42,500 nucleotides of DNA from Prorocentrum cordatum (lineage: Eukaryota > Sar > Dinophyceae > Prorocentrales > Prorocentraceae): positions 1,613,872-1,656,371 of the forward strand of contig CAUYUJ010016282.1 of NCBI GenBank assembly GCA_963575745.1, in the 5' to 3' direction. Below the pieces are notes generated by a model. It did no database searches. It had not been told where the DNA came from and saw nothing but the letters and a program-made list of their open reading frames with translations. Below, piece by piece: positions 28,861 through 37,770 of the stretch. A program made the position numbers and the translations under genes. The stretch's first letter is position 1. Every line of letters starts with the position of its first letter.

Positions 28861-30100
28861 CAAAGCTCGAGGCGGCTCCAGAGGCGGAGGGGGGGCGGGA
28901 TGGGGGCGATCGGCCGTGCCCCATCCATCGGCCTCGGGGGTGAACGCCATCGTGGCCGCGAAGGCCCCCCAGCGCCTGCGGCCGCTCCTCTCGACGGCGG
29001 CGCGGGGAGGTCCAGGCGCACCTCCGCTGCAGGGGCCACGGGGGGCAGGAGCACACCCGCTGCCGCGGGTGCAGCTGGTCGGCCCCTGGGCCCGCAGTCG
29101 GTGAGCAACGCCTGCAGGCAAACTGCAGCATCTCGAGCGTGATGGGAGGCGTCGCATCGCAGGCGATTTCTCTCCCCCAATCCCCGACTTCCGCCAGAAA
29201 AGTTTGGTCGCTCAGAAAAGGGGAGGAATCTTGGGATACATCCCGAGGGGGCTATTCGGACGCACTGTCGAGGATGGACGCCCCCCCCTCGTATATCCCA
29301 GGGTTGGGCCCCAAATTGTTGATCCTCTCGAAAACCTCACGGAGCCTGGGATAGGGGTCGACGCATCCCCTGTTATCGCACAGCCCTGGATGCCCCGACT
29401 GCCGACGCCTGCGCCTTCGGCGAACCCGCCCTGCTGCCGCAGCGCCTGCCAGTTCGCCTCCAGCTGCTCAACTGCCAGCATGCCCCGCGAGCGGCCTGCC
29501 CGTAGCGGGGTCGACGACCTTCGGGGGCGGCACTGCCTTGGCGAACTTGTGAGCCAGCCTGCCACCGCGCTGGGCCGCCTCCTCGGCCAGGGCCCGCCGG
29601 GTCGTCGAGCTCCTCGCCCCGTCGCGGCGCTGGGGGCCCGCGAGGCGCTGATGGGGGACCTCGACGGCGCCACCGTGCCCGTGCACTCCTGCATGGCCGA
29701 CTAGGTCGCTCCACTCGCAGGTGCACGAAGCAGAGGGTCTCAACCTCGTCCTCCTGGCAGGCTGAGGCCGTGGTCTCCTCGAGGAGGTGTACCACGCGCT
29801 CGGCCTAATGGACGTGCCAGCTCTCGTGGGAGGGGTACCACCTCTGCGCCTGCGCAGCCGTCAGCCGCTGCAGCGCCAGGTCCAGCGCCTGGCGGATGCT
29901 GTGTGTGAGCGCCGGGTGCCGATGGCGATGCTCGCGCTTCGCCGAGGCACTTGGGGGGCTTGAGGACACGCATGGGCCCCTCTGCTCGGCCAAGCTAGCG
30001 CTTGAAGTCCTCGGCCTGGCCCCCATGGATCCCAGCTCGCGCGCTCTTCGCCGCCTCCGCCCACTGGCGGGCCGCCGCGGGCAGGTCGGGCGGCAGGAAG
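28861..30100 (-). pseudogene. LINE-B RT N-terminus and linker, carrying a 219-bp insert
   Basis: Homologous to LINE-A 17520-18500. On the minus strand it runs from IRQALDLALQRLTAAQAQRW through LAVEQLEANWQALRQQGGFA to the QALLTDCGPRGRP-type segment (LINE-A: YSPTAGLGPDQLHP) and ends at RPHPAPPPPLEPPRA beside the fold-back insert. Several frames are needed, so it is broken. The 219-bp insert interrupts it at 29162. Confidence 0.5.
29156..29380. mobile_element. 219-bp insert flanked by the 6-bp duplication ATCGCA
   Basis: LINE-A reads GATGGGAGGCAACTCCCAGC across this site, while LINE-B has GATGGGAGGC, extra DNA, then CAGCCCTGGATG. ATCGCA occurs at 29156-29161 and again at 29375-29380, bounding 213 unique bases plus one copy. 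Inside, CTTGGGATACATCCCGAGGG and its near-inverse CCCCTCGTATATCCCAGGG form a hairpin (about 29231-29312). It is more AT-rich than the host. The ends show no clear GT/GC...AG intron signals on the element strand, so a small DNA element is more likely. Confidence 0.55.
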
Positions 30101-30349
30101 CCCGCACTCCAGCTCCAGCTGCAGGGCGACGCCGGCCACCTGGCGCGCCCGGCGCGGCGGTGCACCTGAACCAGGGCGTCCTCGCGCGCGCGCAGCAGTC
30201 GTCGGCGTCGACGTCGGGGAAATGTCCAGGGCGGGCGGGCACCTGCACCAACGCGTCGGGCCTGACGTCCTGCAGCAGCGAGCGCGCTGGCTTGTGAAGG
30301 GGGAGCGCGCAGCCATCCGGTGCGGCTCTCTCGGCGACCCCGTGGGCGA

Positions 30350-30950
30350 GACAGCACGAGGCAGCAAACCAGTCATACACGTGCTCAGCTCTTTGCGCCG
30401 TGCACGTGGCCTCCGATGGACCTGGGCGCGCCCCGCGCTGAACATTGGGCCAGCCGAGATCGTGCAGGGTGCCAGGCTCCATGCTGAAGCCCCCTCGCAC
30501 TAGCCAGGGCAGCCCCGTGGAGAGCACCACGTCGCCGAAGGCAGCGAAGATGTCCAGGTTGACGCCCTCGGGGCCCAGTGCATCCAGCAAGCAGAGGGGG
30601 CGCGCAAGCAGCTCCAACCCAGAGGCGGCCGCGACCGTGACCCCGATGATGCGATGTCGGGGGTCGCCAGGGGCCTGCCAGTTCACCCTGCTGCCATGCA
30701 GGTCGTTGCGAAGCAGGACGCCGACCCCTCCTGAGTGCGCTAGCGGCCCCTCCTTGCCAGTCGCCGCAGAGGCGTGAAGGAAGGCCGCATAGCCCAAGTC
30801 CCTGGCCCTGCCGCGCGCCGACTGCAGCTGGCGGGGGGGCAAGCGGATCTCCTGGAGCTTCACCAGGTCGGGCCGCGAGCCCTCGCGGATGACGAAGGCC
30901 TCGAGGACCTCCCTCCATGCCGCGGCGCCACGTGTTGCCGTTGATCCCCA
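30350..30950 (-). pseudogene. LINE-B APE-type endonuclease domain, frameshifted
   Basis: LEVLGINGNTWRRG (Asn-Gly-Asn at 30934-30942) opens the domain. A frame change at about 30915-30930 leads to EVLEAFVIREGSRPDLVKLQ and the catalytic Glu (LQE at 30849-30857). SGGVGVLLRNDL, DPRHRIIGVTVAAASGLELL, HDLGWPNVQRG and HVYDWFAASCCLA follow to about 30365. Compared with LINE-A the frameshift is about 95 bp away in alignment terms, so it arose separately. Confidence 0.65.
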
Positions 30951-32348
30951 GGACCTCCAGGCCGCCGCGGACCTGCTGCGTGGCTGCGGCTGCCTCGCCT
31001 GGCACCGGTGGGAGCCTCCCTCGCCCTGCCGCCGCCGACGTGGGCGGCGTCGGCGGCGGGGCTGAACTCCCGGCTGCCCTGGCGGGGGCCCGCCGCCGCG
31101 GCTGCTAGCGCCGCGGGGCCCAGCAGGGGGCGCGAGAGGAGCCAGGTCAGCAGCCTCGGCCGCCAGCTCGCGCACGCAGGCCCTGGCAACGCGCGGCCAG
31201 GCGCCCTGTGCGTCACCGCGGCGCCCCCCTTGGCCGCGCTCGGCTGCGGGCCGCGGCCCCCAGGCGCTGCCGCTGGCGCCAGGCTTGTCGTCGCCCTCGT
31301 CGCCGCTGCTGATGAGGTCCTCCACGGGGCAGCTTTCCGCCCAGCGCTCGCGCTGAGGCCGCTCAGGCGGCCCTTCCAGCTGCGAGCGGACCGCTGTCAT
31401 CTGGGCGCAGATCGCCGCCCACGCCGCCTCGAAGTTTTTGCTCCGCCAGGCCTCGGGCAGCTTCTCGAGCTGCGTGAGCAGCCCTGGGGCCTGGCTGGGC
31501 GAGGCCCACAGGGAGGCACGCTGCCGCTTCTGGGCTTCCTCGTCGTCGCGAGCGGCATTCTCGAGGGCCTGGAGGGCGCGGGCTGCCTCCTCCACCTCGC
31601 CTTCGAGAGTGGCCAACTCCTCCTGCGCCTTCTGGAGCTGGGCCTCGGCGAGCTCGCGGGCCGCCCGCTTCTCCTCCAGGCTCTTGCGGGCTGCCCGCAT
31701 CCGCTTCTCAGCCTTGCTGATGGCGTTGGCCTCCTTGCGCAGCTGCGCGGACCGCGGAAGCGCAGAGGCCTTCTGCTCGACCGCCTCCCGCTCCGCCTGG
31801 GCCAGCTGGCCCCGCTTGGCCTCGAGCTGGCTGGCCACGACGTCGGTGGAGCAGTCGTCGACCCCGTCTGGAGCCCCTCGAGCTGCTCGACCGCCACCTG
31901 CAGACGCTCGATCGCTGTGGCGCCGCCGCCGCTGGAGGGCGCTCCACTGGCGGCGGACGTCCGCGACTTGGCCGTCGCGGCCCTGCTCGCTGCGCCCCGC
32001 GCCTGCCGCTGGGCTCGGCGCCCGCGCGGCTGGTCCACCCAGCCCTCGCCGTCGGCCTTGGGCGGGGCCCGCGCCGCCCCCTTGGCCCAGGGAGGAGCGG
32101 CGCGCTCACGCCCCAGGCAGGTGGGGCGCCAGTCCATGTTCCAGCCCCCCCGGAGCCACACACCCAGTACATCTTGCCGCCGCCGCCGCCCGAGGAGCGA
32201 GGCATGGCACGTGCCGCGCAGAGCGAGGGCCACCGCCGCGATGCCTCAGGGGCCGAGAAAGAAACACGCAACTTTTCTGGCCCAAAGCGAGGAGCCCGTC
32301 GCGCTCGGAACGCCGCGGGCGACTCCCGGTCGTCGGGTGCTCCATGGC
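30951..32348 (-). pseudogene. LINE-B N-terminal region with coiled coil
   Basis: The leader-proximal ATG at 32345 gives MEHPTTGSRPRRSERDG, as in LINE-A. The Cys motif seen in LINE-A is frame-broken here (MYWVCGS in one frame, DWRPTC in another, about 32130-32180). The coiled coil runs from about 31915 to 31540: AIERLQVAVEQLEGL, then in a second frame ANAISKAEKRMRAARKSLEE and TLEGEVEEAARALQALENA. It continues into VEDLISSGDEGDDKPGASGS, an acidic linker. The longest frame (29805-31838, 677 codons) covers coil to endonuclease. Confidence 0.5.
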
Positions 32349-32370
32349 CTTGAGCCAAAATGGCCACGGA
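32349..32370 (-). other. Relict dinoflagellate spliced leader at the 5' end of LINE-B
   Basis: Minus-strand TCCGTGGCCATTTTGGCTCA plus AG: 21 of 22 bases match DinoSL, with G for A in CCGTAGCC. It keeps the TTTT run that LINE-A lost, so each copy has its own single change. The ATG at 32345 starts 3 bases beyond. Confidence 0.85.
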
Positions 32371-32495
32371 CGTGCTTGTCTGCCGTGCTGGTCTGTCGTG
32401 CTGGTCTGCCGTACTGGTCTACCGTGCTGTTGTCCTCTGCTCTGTTCCTGTGGTCTGCCATGCTGGTCTGTTGTGCTGGTCTGCCGGTTGGTCTC
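32371..32495 (+). repeat. 13-bp tandem array beside the LINE-B 5' end
   Basis: Units of CTGCCGTGCTGGT, with CTACCGTGCTGTTGTCC and CTGTTGTGCTGGT variants. It lies directly against the spliced leader. A short inverted pair of units (GGAGCACGGTAGACCAGCAC) is at about 32736-32757. Confidence 0.8.
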
Positions 32496-32559
32496 AGCCT
32501 CCGTTCAGCCTTCCACGCCCGGTTCAAACGACCACGCCGTTACGATTCGAACGGCCATG

Positions 32560-32860
32560 TCTCGCGCCCAGCCCCGCTCCGCTCGCCCAGCACACCCTGC
32601 ACACACGCGCGCACACATGCACACAGCTGCACACAGCTGACACAGCCGCACAAACAGGCACACGCACACAGGCACACGCACATACACGCACACGCTACAC
32701 AGTCGCACAGGCAACATACGTTCACGCAGACCGCAGGAGCACGGTAGACCAGCACGGCATAAAAAACAGTGTTGTTGACCATTTCGCACGGACGCACATG
32801 CACATACTCCACGCACGCACGCGCACGCGCAAACGCACGCACGCCACGACTAACTTGTGC
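32560..32860 (+). repeat. CACACGCA-type microsatellite tract
   Basis: Irregular CACACGCACA, GCACACACG and CACGCACGC units. It gives His/Thr-rich frames on one strand and Cys/Val-rich frames on the other. No gene is supported. Confidence 0.75.
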
Positions 32861-32898
32861 GGCGGACCAACACAACAAAGCATATTTCACATACCTAG

Positions 32899-34480
32899 TG
32901 GACAAAAGCGGCGCTTCCCGTTCTTGTCTGGTCAGGTTCCCAAAAGTGACCGTTTCGCTCGAGACATCCTCAACAAGTTGGCCCCGATCGTCTTGGAATC
33001 GCCCCCAGAGGGCTTTCGAGCGGCCCAGAGGAGGCCCAAAAGATGCCCCGGAGGCCCCCTAGAGCGCTCAAGAGCGCCCCGAGAGGGCCCCAAGGGACCC
33101 CCGAGAGCCCTCCAGAAGGCACCCAGACAGCTCACAAGAGCCCCAAACCGGGTCAAGAGGAGCCCAAGAGACTCCCGGGAGCGCCCCAGGAGGCCCCCAA
33201 ACGGCATAAGAAAACCCCAAGACTGCCCAAGATGGCGCCAAGACGGCCCAAGAAATGTCCCAAAGAACCCCGCGACGCGCCCAGACAGCCAAAGAAGACC
33301 CCAGAAGCCCACAAGAGGGCCCAAGAGGCCCCCAAGAAGCCCTCAACAGGCCCCAAGACAACCCCGCGCGGCGCCTGGAACCCCCAGGGTAGCCCGATAG
33401 GGTCATCAGGACCCTCTCCTGATTCAACGTTCTTCTCAAATTGCCTCTTACTGTCCTCCGTCGTAGTCGTCGTCGTCATCGTCCTCCGCATTCCTCGTAC
33501 TCGCCCGCGGTCTCTTCATCCTCGTCCTTGTGTTTCTCTTCCGCCTCGTGTCCTCGTGTTCCTCGATATCCTCACGTTCTCCACGTCGTCCTCGTCATCG
33601 CCTCGTCGCCCTCGCCTTCCTTCTCTTTTTCTTCGCCCAGTGAGCCCATTGGACTAAAGCAGCGCTTCCCGTTCTTGTCCGATCAGGTTTTTGAAAAATG
33701 GCCGTCTCGCTCGAGAGATCCTGAAACAATCGCCCCTGGAGGGGACTCCGAATCGGCATCGCCTTAGAATCGCTCCCAGAGGGCTTTCGAGCGGCCCAAA
33801 AGAGGCCCAGAAGACGCCCCGGAGGCCCCCTAGAGCGTTCAAGAGCGCCCCGAGAGGGCCCCAAGGGACCCCCGAGAGCCCTCCAGAAGGCACCCAGACA
33901 GCTCACAAGAACCCCAAGACGGGCCAAGAGGAGCCCAAGAGACTCCCGGGAGCGCCCCAGGAGGCCCCCAAACGGCCCAAGAAAGCCCCAGGATTGCCCA
34001 AGATGGCGCCAAGACGGCCCAAGAAATGTCCCAAAGAACCCCGCGACGCGCCCAGACAGCCAAAGAAGACCCCAGAAGCCCACAAGAGGGCCCAAGAGGC
34101 CCCCAAGAAGCCCCCAACAGGCCCCAAGACAACCCCGCGCGGAGCCTGGAACCCCCAGGGTAGCCCGATAGGGTCATCAGGACCTCCTGATTCAACATCA
34201 TTCTCCGATTGTGTCTCTTACTGTCCTCCGTCGTCTTCGTCGTAGTCGTCGTCGTCATCGTCCTCCGCATTCCTCCTCGAACTCGCCCGCGTTCCCTTCG
34301 CCCTCGTCCTTGTGTTTCTCTTCCTCCTTGTTTTCCTCATGCTCCTCCTCGCTATCCTCACGTTCTCCACGTCGTCCTCGTCATCGTCTCCTCGTCGCCC
34401 TCGCCTTCCTCTTTTTCTTCGCCCAATGAGCCCGTTGGACTGAAGCGGCGCTTCCCGTTCTTGCCCGATCAGGTTCGAAC
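32899..34480 (+). repeat. Tandem repeat of about 0.75-0.79 kb, two full units and a partial third
   Basis: The anchor GCGCTTCCCGTTCTTGTC (last bases vary) starts at 32911, 33662 and 34448, steps of 751 and 786 bp. Each full unit has: anchor plus GGTCAGGTT; a CTCGAGACATCC-like motif; GAGGGCTTTCGAGCGGCCC; a degenerate CCCAAGAGGCCC tract of about 11-bp period; CAGGGTAGCCCGATAGGGTC; and a pyrimidine-rich TCGTCGTC/TCCTCG tract ending in GGACT-x-AAGC. Units are very similar through the CCCAAGAGG part; a Lys/Pro-rich frame is open in both, but the steps differ modulo 3. I do not call a protein. Confidence 0.85.
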
Positions 34481-35810
34481 AGCGCGACCGCATTCGAGTT
34501 TCTTTCTTCATCAGCAGCGGTCCACCCACAAAACAGCGCCCCACTTGTCACACGGTGTCCTTTGGGGATCGTTACTCCTTCTCTTCCCCTTCCTCCCTGC
34601 ATTCTCCCCCTCCTCCATCCCTCCTCCCTCCTTCTCATCTTCTCCTCCTCCCTCCTCCCTCCTCCTCCCTCCTCCTTTCCTCTTCCTTTCCCCTCCTGCA
34701 TCTATCGGCGTTTCTCCTACAGCCCTGGGGGGTCGCAGGCTGCCTGACCGCAGTGGAGCCTTCGTGTGGCAATACTCTCGTGCTTCATTGCGTCAGTGCG
34801 ATTCTGACCTGTCACCCGTCGTAGGCAACTGAAAAGCGTTTTCCCACATAGTGTTTGCAACAAACCTGTGATCAAGTTTGCTCATCTCCAAAGCAGTTTA
34901 GGAAACGTACGCATTCCGTCTCCCACGGGTACGCATGATTCTCTTTCATTTGCATCTTCATAACTCCGCGACATCAGTTGTGGCAGGACACCAGGGGGCG
35001 ATGCGAGGGACGAGGACGATCGAATGATTAGGAAGGCGAGTTTGGTAATTAGCCTGAGGAAACGGATCATGATGCCACCGGCAACGGTGGTTATGATGTT
35101 CGTGCTGAATTTGATGATGATTTTGATGATGAGGAGGAGGAAGAGGAGGAGGAGGAGGAGGAGGAGGAGGAGGAGGAGGATAAAGAGGACAAGGAGGAGG
35201 AGGATGGGGATGATGACGAGGATCCATACGGTAGTGTTGGGGTGGAGGAGGAGGAGGAGCAGAAGTATAATCATCAGATGACAATGGAGGAGGCCGATAG
35301 ACAGGCGCTGGACATCGTCTTCGCCTTCGACGAGGTCCGCCCCGCTCCCGCCGTTGCCCTGGCGCCCGCCGCCGCCGGTCTCTTGCCTTCGTTCGGCCGC
35401 TGGCCAGGCAGGTGTTATTACAGGTCGCCTTTCTCCCTCGACTGCGATCTCCCCGGATGACGGCTCTGTTTGTTTTTTGTTTGTTTTTTTTGTTGGTTGG
35501 TTGGTTGGTTGTTTTTTGTTGTTGTTCTCTCTCTCTCTCTCTTTTTTGTTGAGTTTGCACTCCTTAAGGTTGATTATTGTTGTTGCCCCCCACCCCTGGC
35601 CATCATGTTTACTCGAATAAGATGCCCATGTTTCCGTTCTCGCACCATGTTTTACATCAGGGAACGTCTTCCTGCTCGAACTGCGGTGTTGTTTTGCGGA
35701 GTACAACAACATCGGCCGCCGCCTGAGACTACCTCACTCCTGCTTGGGAATCGCGCGCTCTCGCCAGAGACTTCGCAGCAATCTGCGGAGGAATCGCTAT
35801 TCCATGTCCC
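34481..35810. other. Non-coding stretch with TCC, GGA and T-rich tracts
   Basis: CTCC-rich sequence at 34575-34700, an AT-richer block at 34820-35110, a (GGA)n run at 35127-35180 and a (TTGG)n and T-rich run at 35468-35525. No family was recognised. The minus-strand ORFs of 200-276 codons are translations of these tracts. Confidence 0.6.
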
Positions 35811-36135
35811 GCCCGCCCGACCCGCCCCGCCCAACGTCGCCCGACCGACCCGCGCGTTAGGGCCCGCCCGTCAGGATCCGCACGTTTTTCCTGCATCTCA
35901 GGGCTCAGTGCGTCACCTGCCCGCCCGCTGCAAGGTTCCGCCCGCCCGACCTGCATGTTAGGGTCCTCCCGCTCGACCCGCCCAGCAGGGTGAGTCCGCC
36001 GGACATGCCCGACCCGCCCGTGAAGGTCCGCCGCCCGACTCACTCGTTAGGGTCCGCTGGGTCGACTGCTTGAAAGCCATGAGCCCCCCGTTTTAATGTT
36101 CCGCCCGCTTGGCCCGCCCGTTGGGGTCCACCCAT
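35811..36135 (+). repeat. Degenerate CCGACCCGCCCGTTAGGGTC repeats
   Basis: Units of CCCGACCCGCCCGTTAGGGTCC or shorter variants recur about every 25-45 bp (GCGTTAGGGCCCGCC, ATGTTAGGGTCCTCC, TCGTTAGGGTCCGC, CGTTGGGGTCCACC). The GTTAGGG core is telomere-like but the units are too diverged to be a telomere. Confidence 0.6.
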
Positions 36136-36149
36136 CTTGGGGCTCAGCC

Positions 36150-36262
36150 CGACCGCAGTAGCTGGCATGATGCCCCCGCGTGCCAACACGAAGATGTATC
36201 GTTTCATTGTGCCCGATGCTTGTGGCCATTTGGGCTCCGCCGCTCGGCCGGTTTTGAATAAC
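36150..36262. repeat. First copy of a ~100-bp direct repeat
   Basis: Matches 37660-37770. Shared plus-strand features are TGCCCCCG-x-GTGCCAACRCGAA, TGTAT, then CCGGATGCTTGTG or CCCGATGCTTGTGG and GCTCGGCCG-x-TTTGAA. Both strands stay open and conserved across the pair, so it may be a shared fragment of an element protein, on either strand. Confidence 0.5.
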
Positions 36263-36779
36263 GGTTGGGCGATGGTGCGGGCCCTTGGGCCGTGCGTCTT
36301 CGACGCCGCGCGGCGGCCGGTCACCAAAGTGCTTCATGAGTGCGGTCTCCACGGCCCGCGCATGGTGCTGCAGGCAGACGAGACCGAGTTCGAGGGGACG
36401 CTCGTGCAGGCGGCGGCGGCCGCGGACCTCAACGTGGACGCGGCGCGGCGGCCGTTGAAGGAATTTGTGGACCAGGCAAAAGTTGAAAAGCCAGTGCAGA
36501 AGCGGTTGAGGGCGTTCCATGGTTGCCCTGAGCGTGCCAGGCTGAAGGACCCCGTGGCGTGCTGCAGGGTGGCGGCCATCTGAAGTCCGTCCGAGGACCT
36601 CTCGCGGTCGGGGCCCGGCGCGATGGCGGGGACCCGCTTCGCTCGGAGGTCCCGCGCGGTTGCATGGGAGAGCCACCGTGGTTTGGAACGCACAGGTGCG
36701 ATCGGTGGAAGCCACGTCTGGTCGCATTGCTCGACGGGATGGGGGCGCCCTCGCTTGAAACGGCGCAATCCTGGAGCGG

Positions 36780-37290
36780 GCAAAGATTGCATCACGGGCC
36801 GCACCCGCATCAACGCGGTGTGGTTGCACGTGCGGGCCATGGAAACGATGCGCAGGAGGCTCTTGCGCGGGCGCGGGGCCCCCTGGCCCGTGACGCTCGT
36901 GCTCATCCAGTACGCGCGTGCCAGTGCCATCGAGCCGCGCGGGCGAGGGTGCCCAACCAGGCCCCGCGCGCCATGGCGTGGACAAGGCGCGTGGCAGGCG
37001 TGGACCAGAACGACAAAATGTTCCCGACCCGAGCCCAGCTGGTCGTCGCGAGCGTGGAGATGCTCTTCTGGGCGGGCAGGGGCCGACGACGAGGGCAGCG
37101 CGCTTCCCGAGCGCTTTCAGCAGGGCCTTGGAGCATTTGGTCATGGATGAGGATTTCGTGCGGTACCAGCGCAGGGTTGCGTGGCCCCGCCTCGTCAAGG
37201 TGTGGACACTGCTGTGATGCGACGACCGCAGCTGGCTCCCGCCGCAACACTTCGCCTTCGTGGACAGGGCATCCCGCATGTGGTATCCCG
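36780..37290 (+). pseudogene. Broken tyrosine-recombinase-like core
   Basis: Three frames chain together: WPVTLVLIQYARASAIEPRG (to about 36945), then VPNQAPRAMAWTRRVAGVDQ and RAQLVVASVEML (to about 37080), then PTTRAARFPSAFSRALEHLV and DEDFVRYQRRVAWPRLVKVW. The last ends at TLL followed by TGA (37215-37217) and CDDRSWLPP. I recall a dinoflagellate protein family with this order that resembles the catalytic core of tyrosine recombinases (Crypton/DIRS-like), where the stop would replace Arg in LR-x-DD. Two frameshifts and the stop mark it dead. It lacks the His-x-x-Arg and Tyr parts. Family assignment is from memory and tentative. Confidence 0.35.
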
Positions 37291-37659
37291 TGACTGCTAC
37301 ATGCTGGATCCAGCATAGATGCGCACGGGCTTCGGCCTGTGGCAGGAGCCGCTGGGCGTCCCCTCTCTCCGCCGCGGCGCCGCGGTGATCCAGGGCGGGA
37401 GTTGCGCCCTCTCCGCGGAGGGCCATATGGGATGGGCAGGGCTTCGACACAGCGCCCGCGCCTCCCTCGCGCGCGGGCCGGGATCGGCGCCCCGCGCCTC
37501 TTGGCCCCCGCCCCCCCCCCCATGGGCGGCCCGCTCCCATCGCAAAAGGGGGGCGTCAAGTTCAGGGGGGTGGCTGGGGCCTTTGCGCCACAGGGCCCCC
37601 GCCTCGGTCACCCGCGAAAGGGGCATGATAGCCAGCCCCTTTTTTACCGCCGTCGCACC

Positions 37660-37770
37660 GCTGGTAGGGTTATTCGAGGATGCGCCCCCGAGTGCCAACG
37701 CGAACGTGTATGCAGTCACTCTGCCGGATGCTTGTGACCAGTTGTGTTCAGGCGCCCGGCCGATTTGAAA
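37660..37770. repeat. Second copy of the ~100-bp direct repeat
   Basis: Pairs with 36150-36262 in the same orientation, about 1.5 kb away, flanking the recombinase-like remnant. Plus-strand frames compare as ANANVYAVTLPDACDQL here and ANTKMYRFIVPDACGHL there. Confidence 0.5.

Larger units (their letters stand above)
20591..32370 (-). mobile_element. LINE-B: second copy of the same LINE, interrupted by nested inserts
   Basis: On the minus strand the spliced leader at 32370 is followed by the N-terminus, coiled coil, endonuclease and linker up to about 28868. Recognisable LINE sequence resumes at about 24062 with RT, RNase H, Cys motif and 3' UTR, ending at 20591. The protein at the two edges joins without a gap against LINE-A: PPRA on one side, QAVHLCALGG on the other, against LINE-A PPKAAHLCAVGG. 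The two halves are therefore one element split by the 4.8 kb insert. Minus inserts, the copy is about 6.8 kb. A further 219-bp insert lies at 29162-29380. Confidence 0.75.

Noticed and set aside
29162-29380. An ordinary spliceosomal intron in LINE-B
   Set aside because: The element arrived through a spliced mRNA, so an intron would have to be newer. Neither strand shows a clear GT/GC...AG pair at the duplicated ATCGCA borders.
28861-32370. A third, separate LINE copy
   Set aside because: The 28861-32370 part holds only the 5' half and 20591-24062 only the 3' half. Their edges are adjacent in LINE-A, and the DNA between has inverted ends. One split element explains this better than two truncated ones.
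31008-32747. 579-codon plus-strand ORF
   Set aside because: Antisense to the LINE-B coiled coil and N-terminus, and it runs through the spliced leader and 13-bp array into a CA repeat. Not a gene.
36047-37540. 497-codon minus-strand ORF
   Set aside because: Considered as the real gene of this region. The plus strand has a better chain of conserved-looking segments across three frames, while the minus frame has no recognised motif and Pro/Arg-rich ends. Kept open only as a low-probability alternative.
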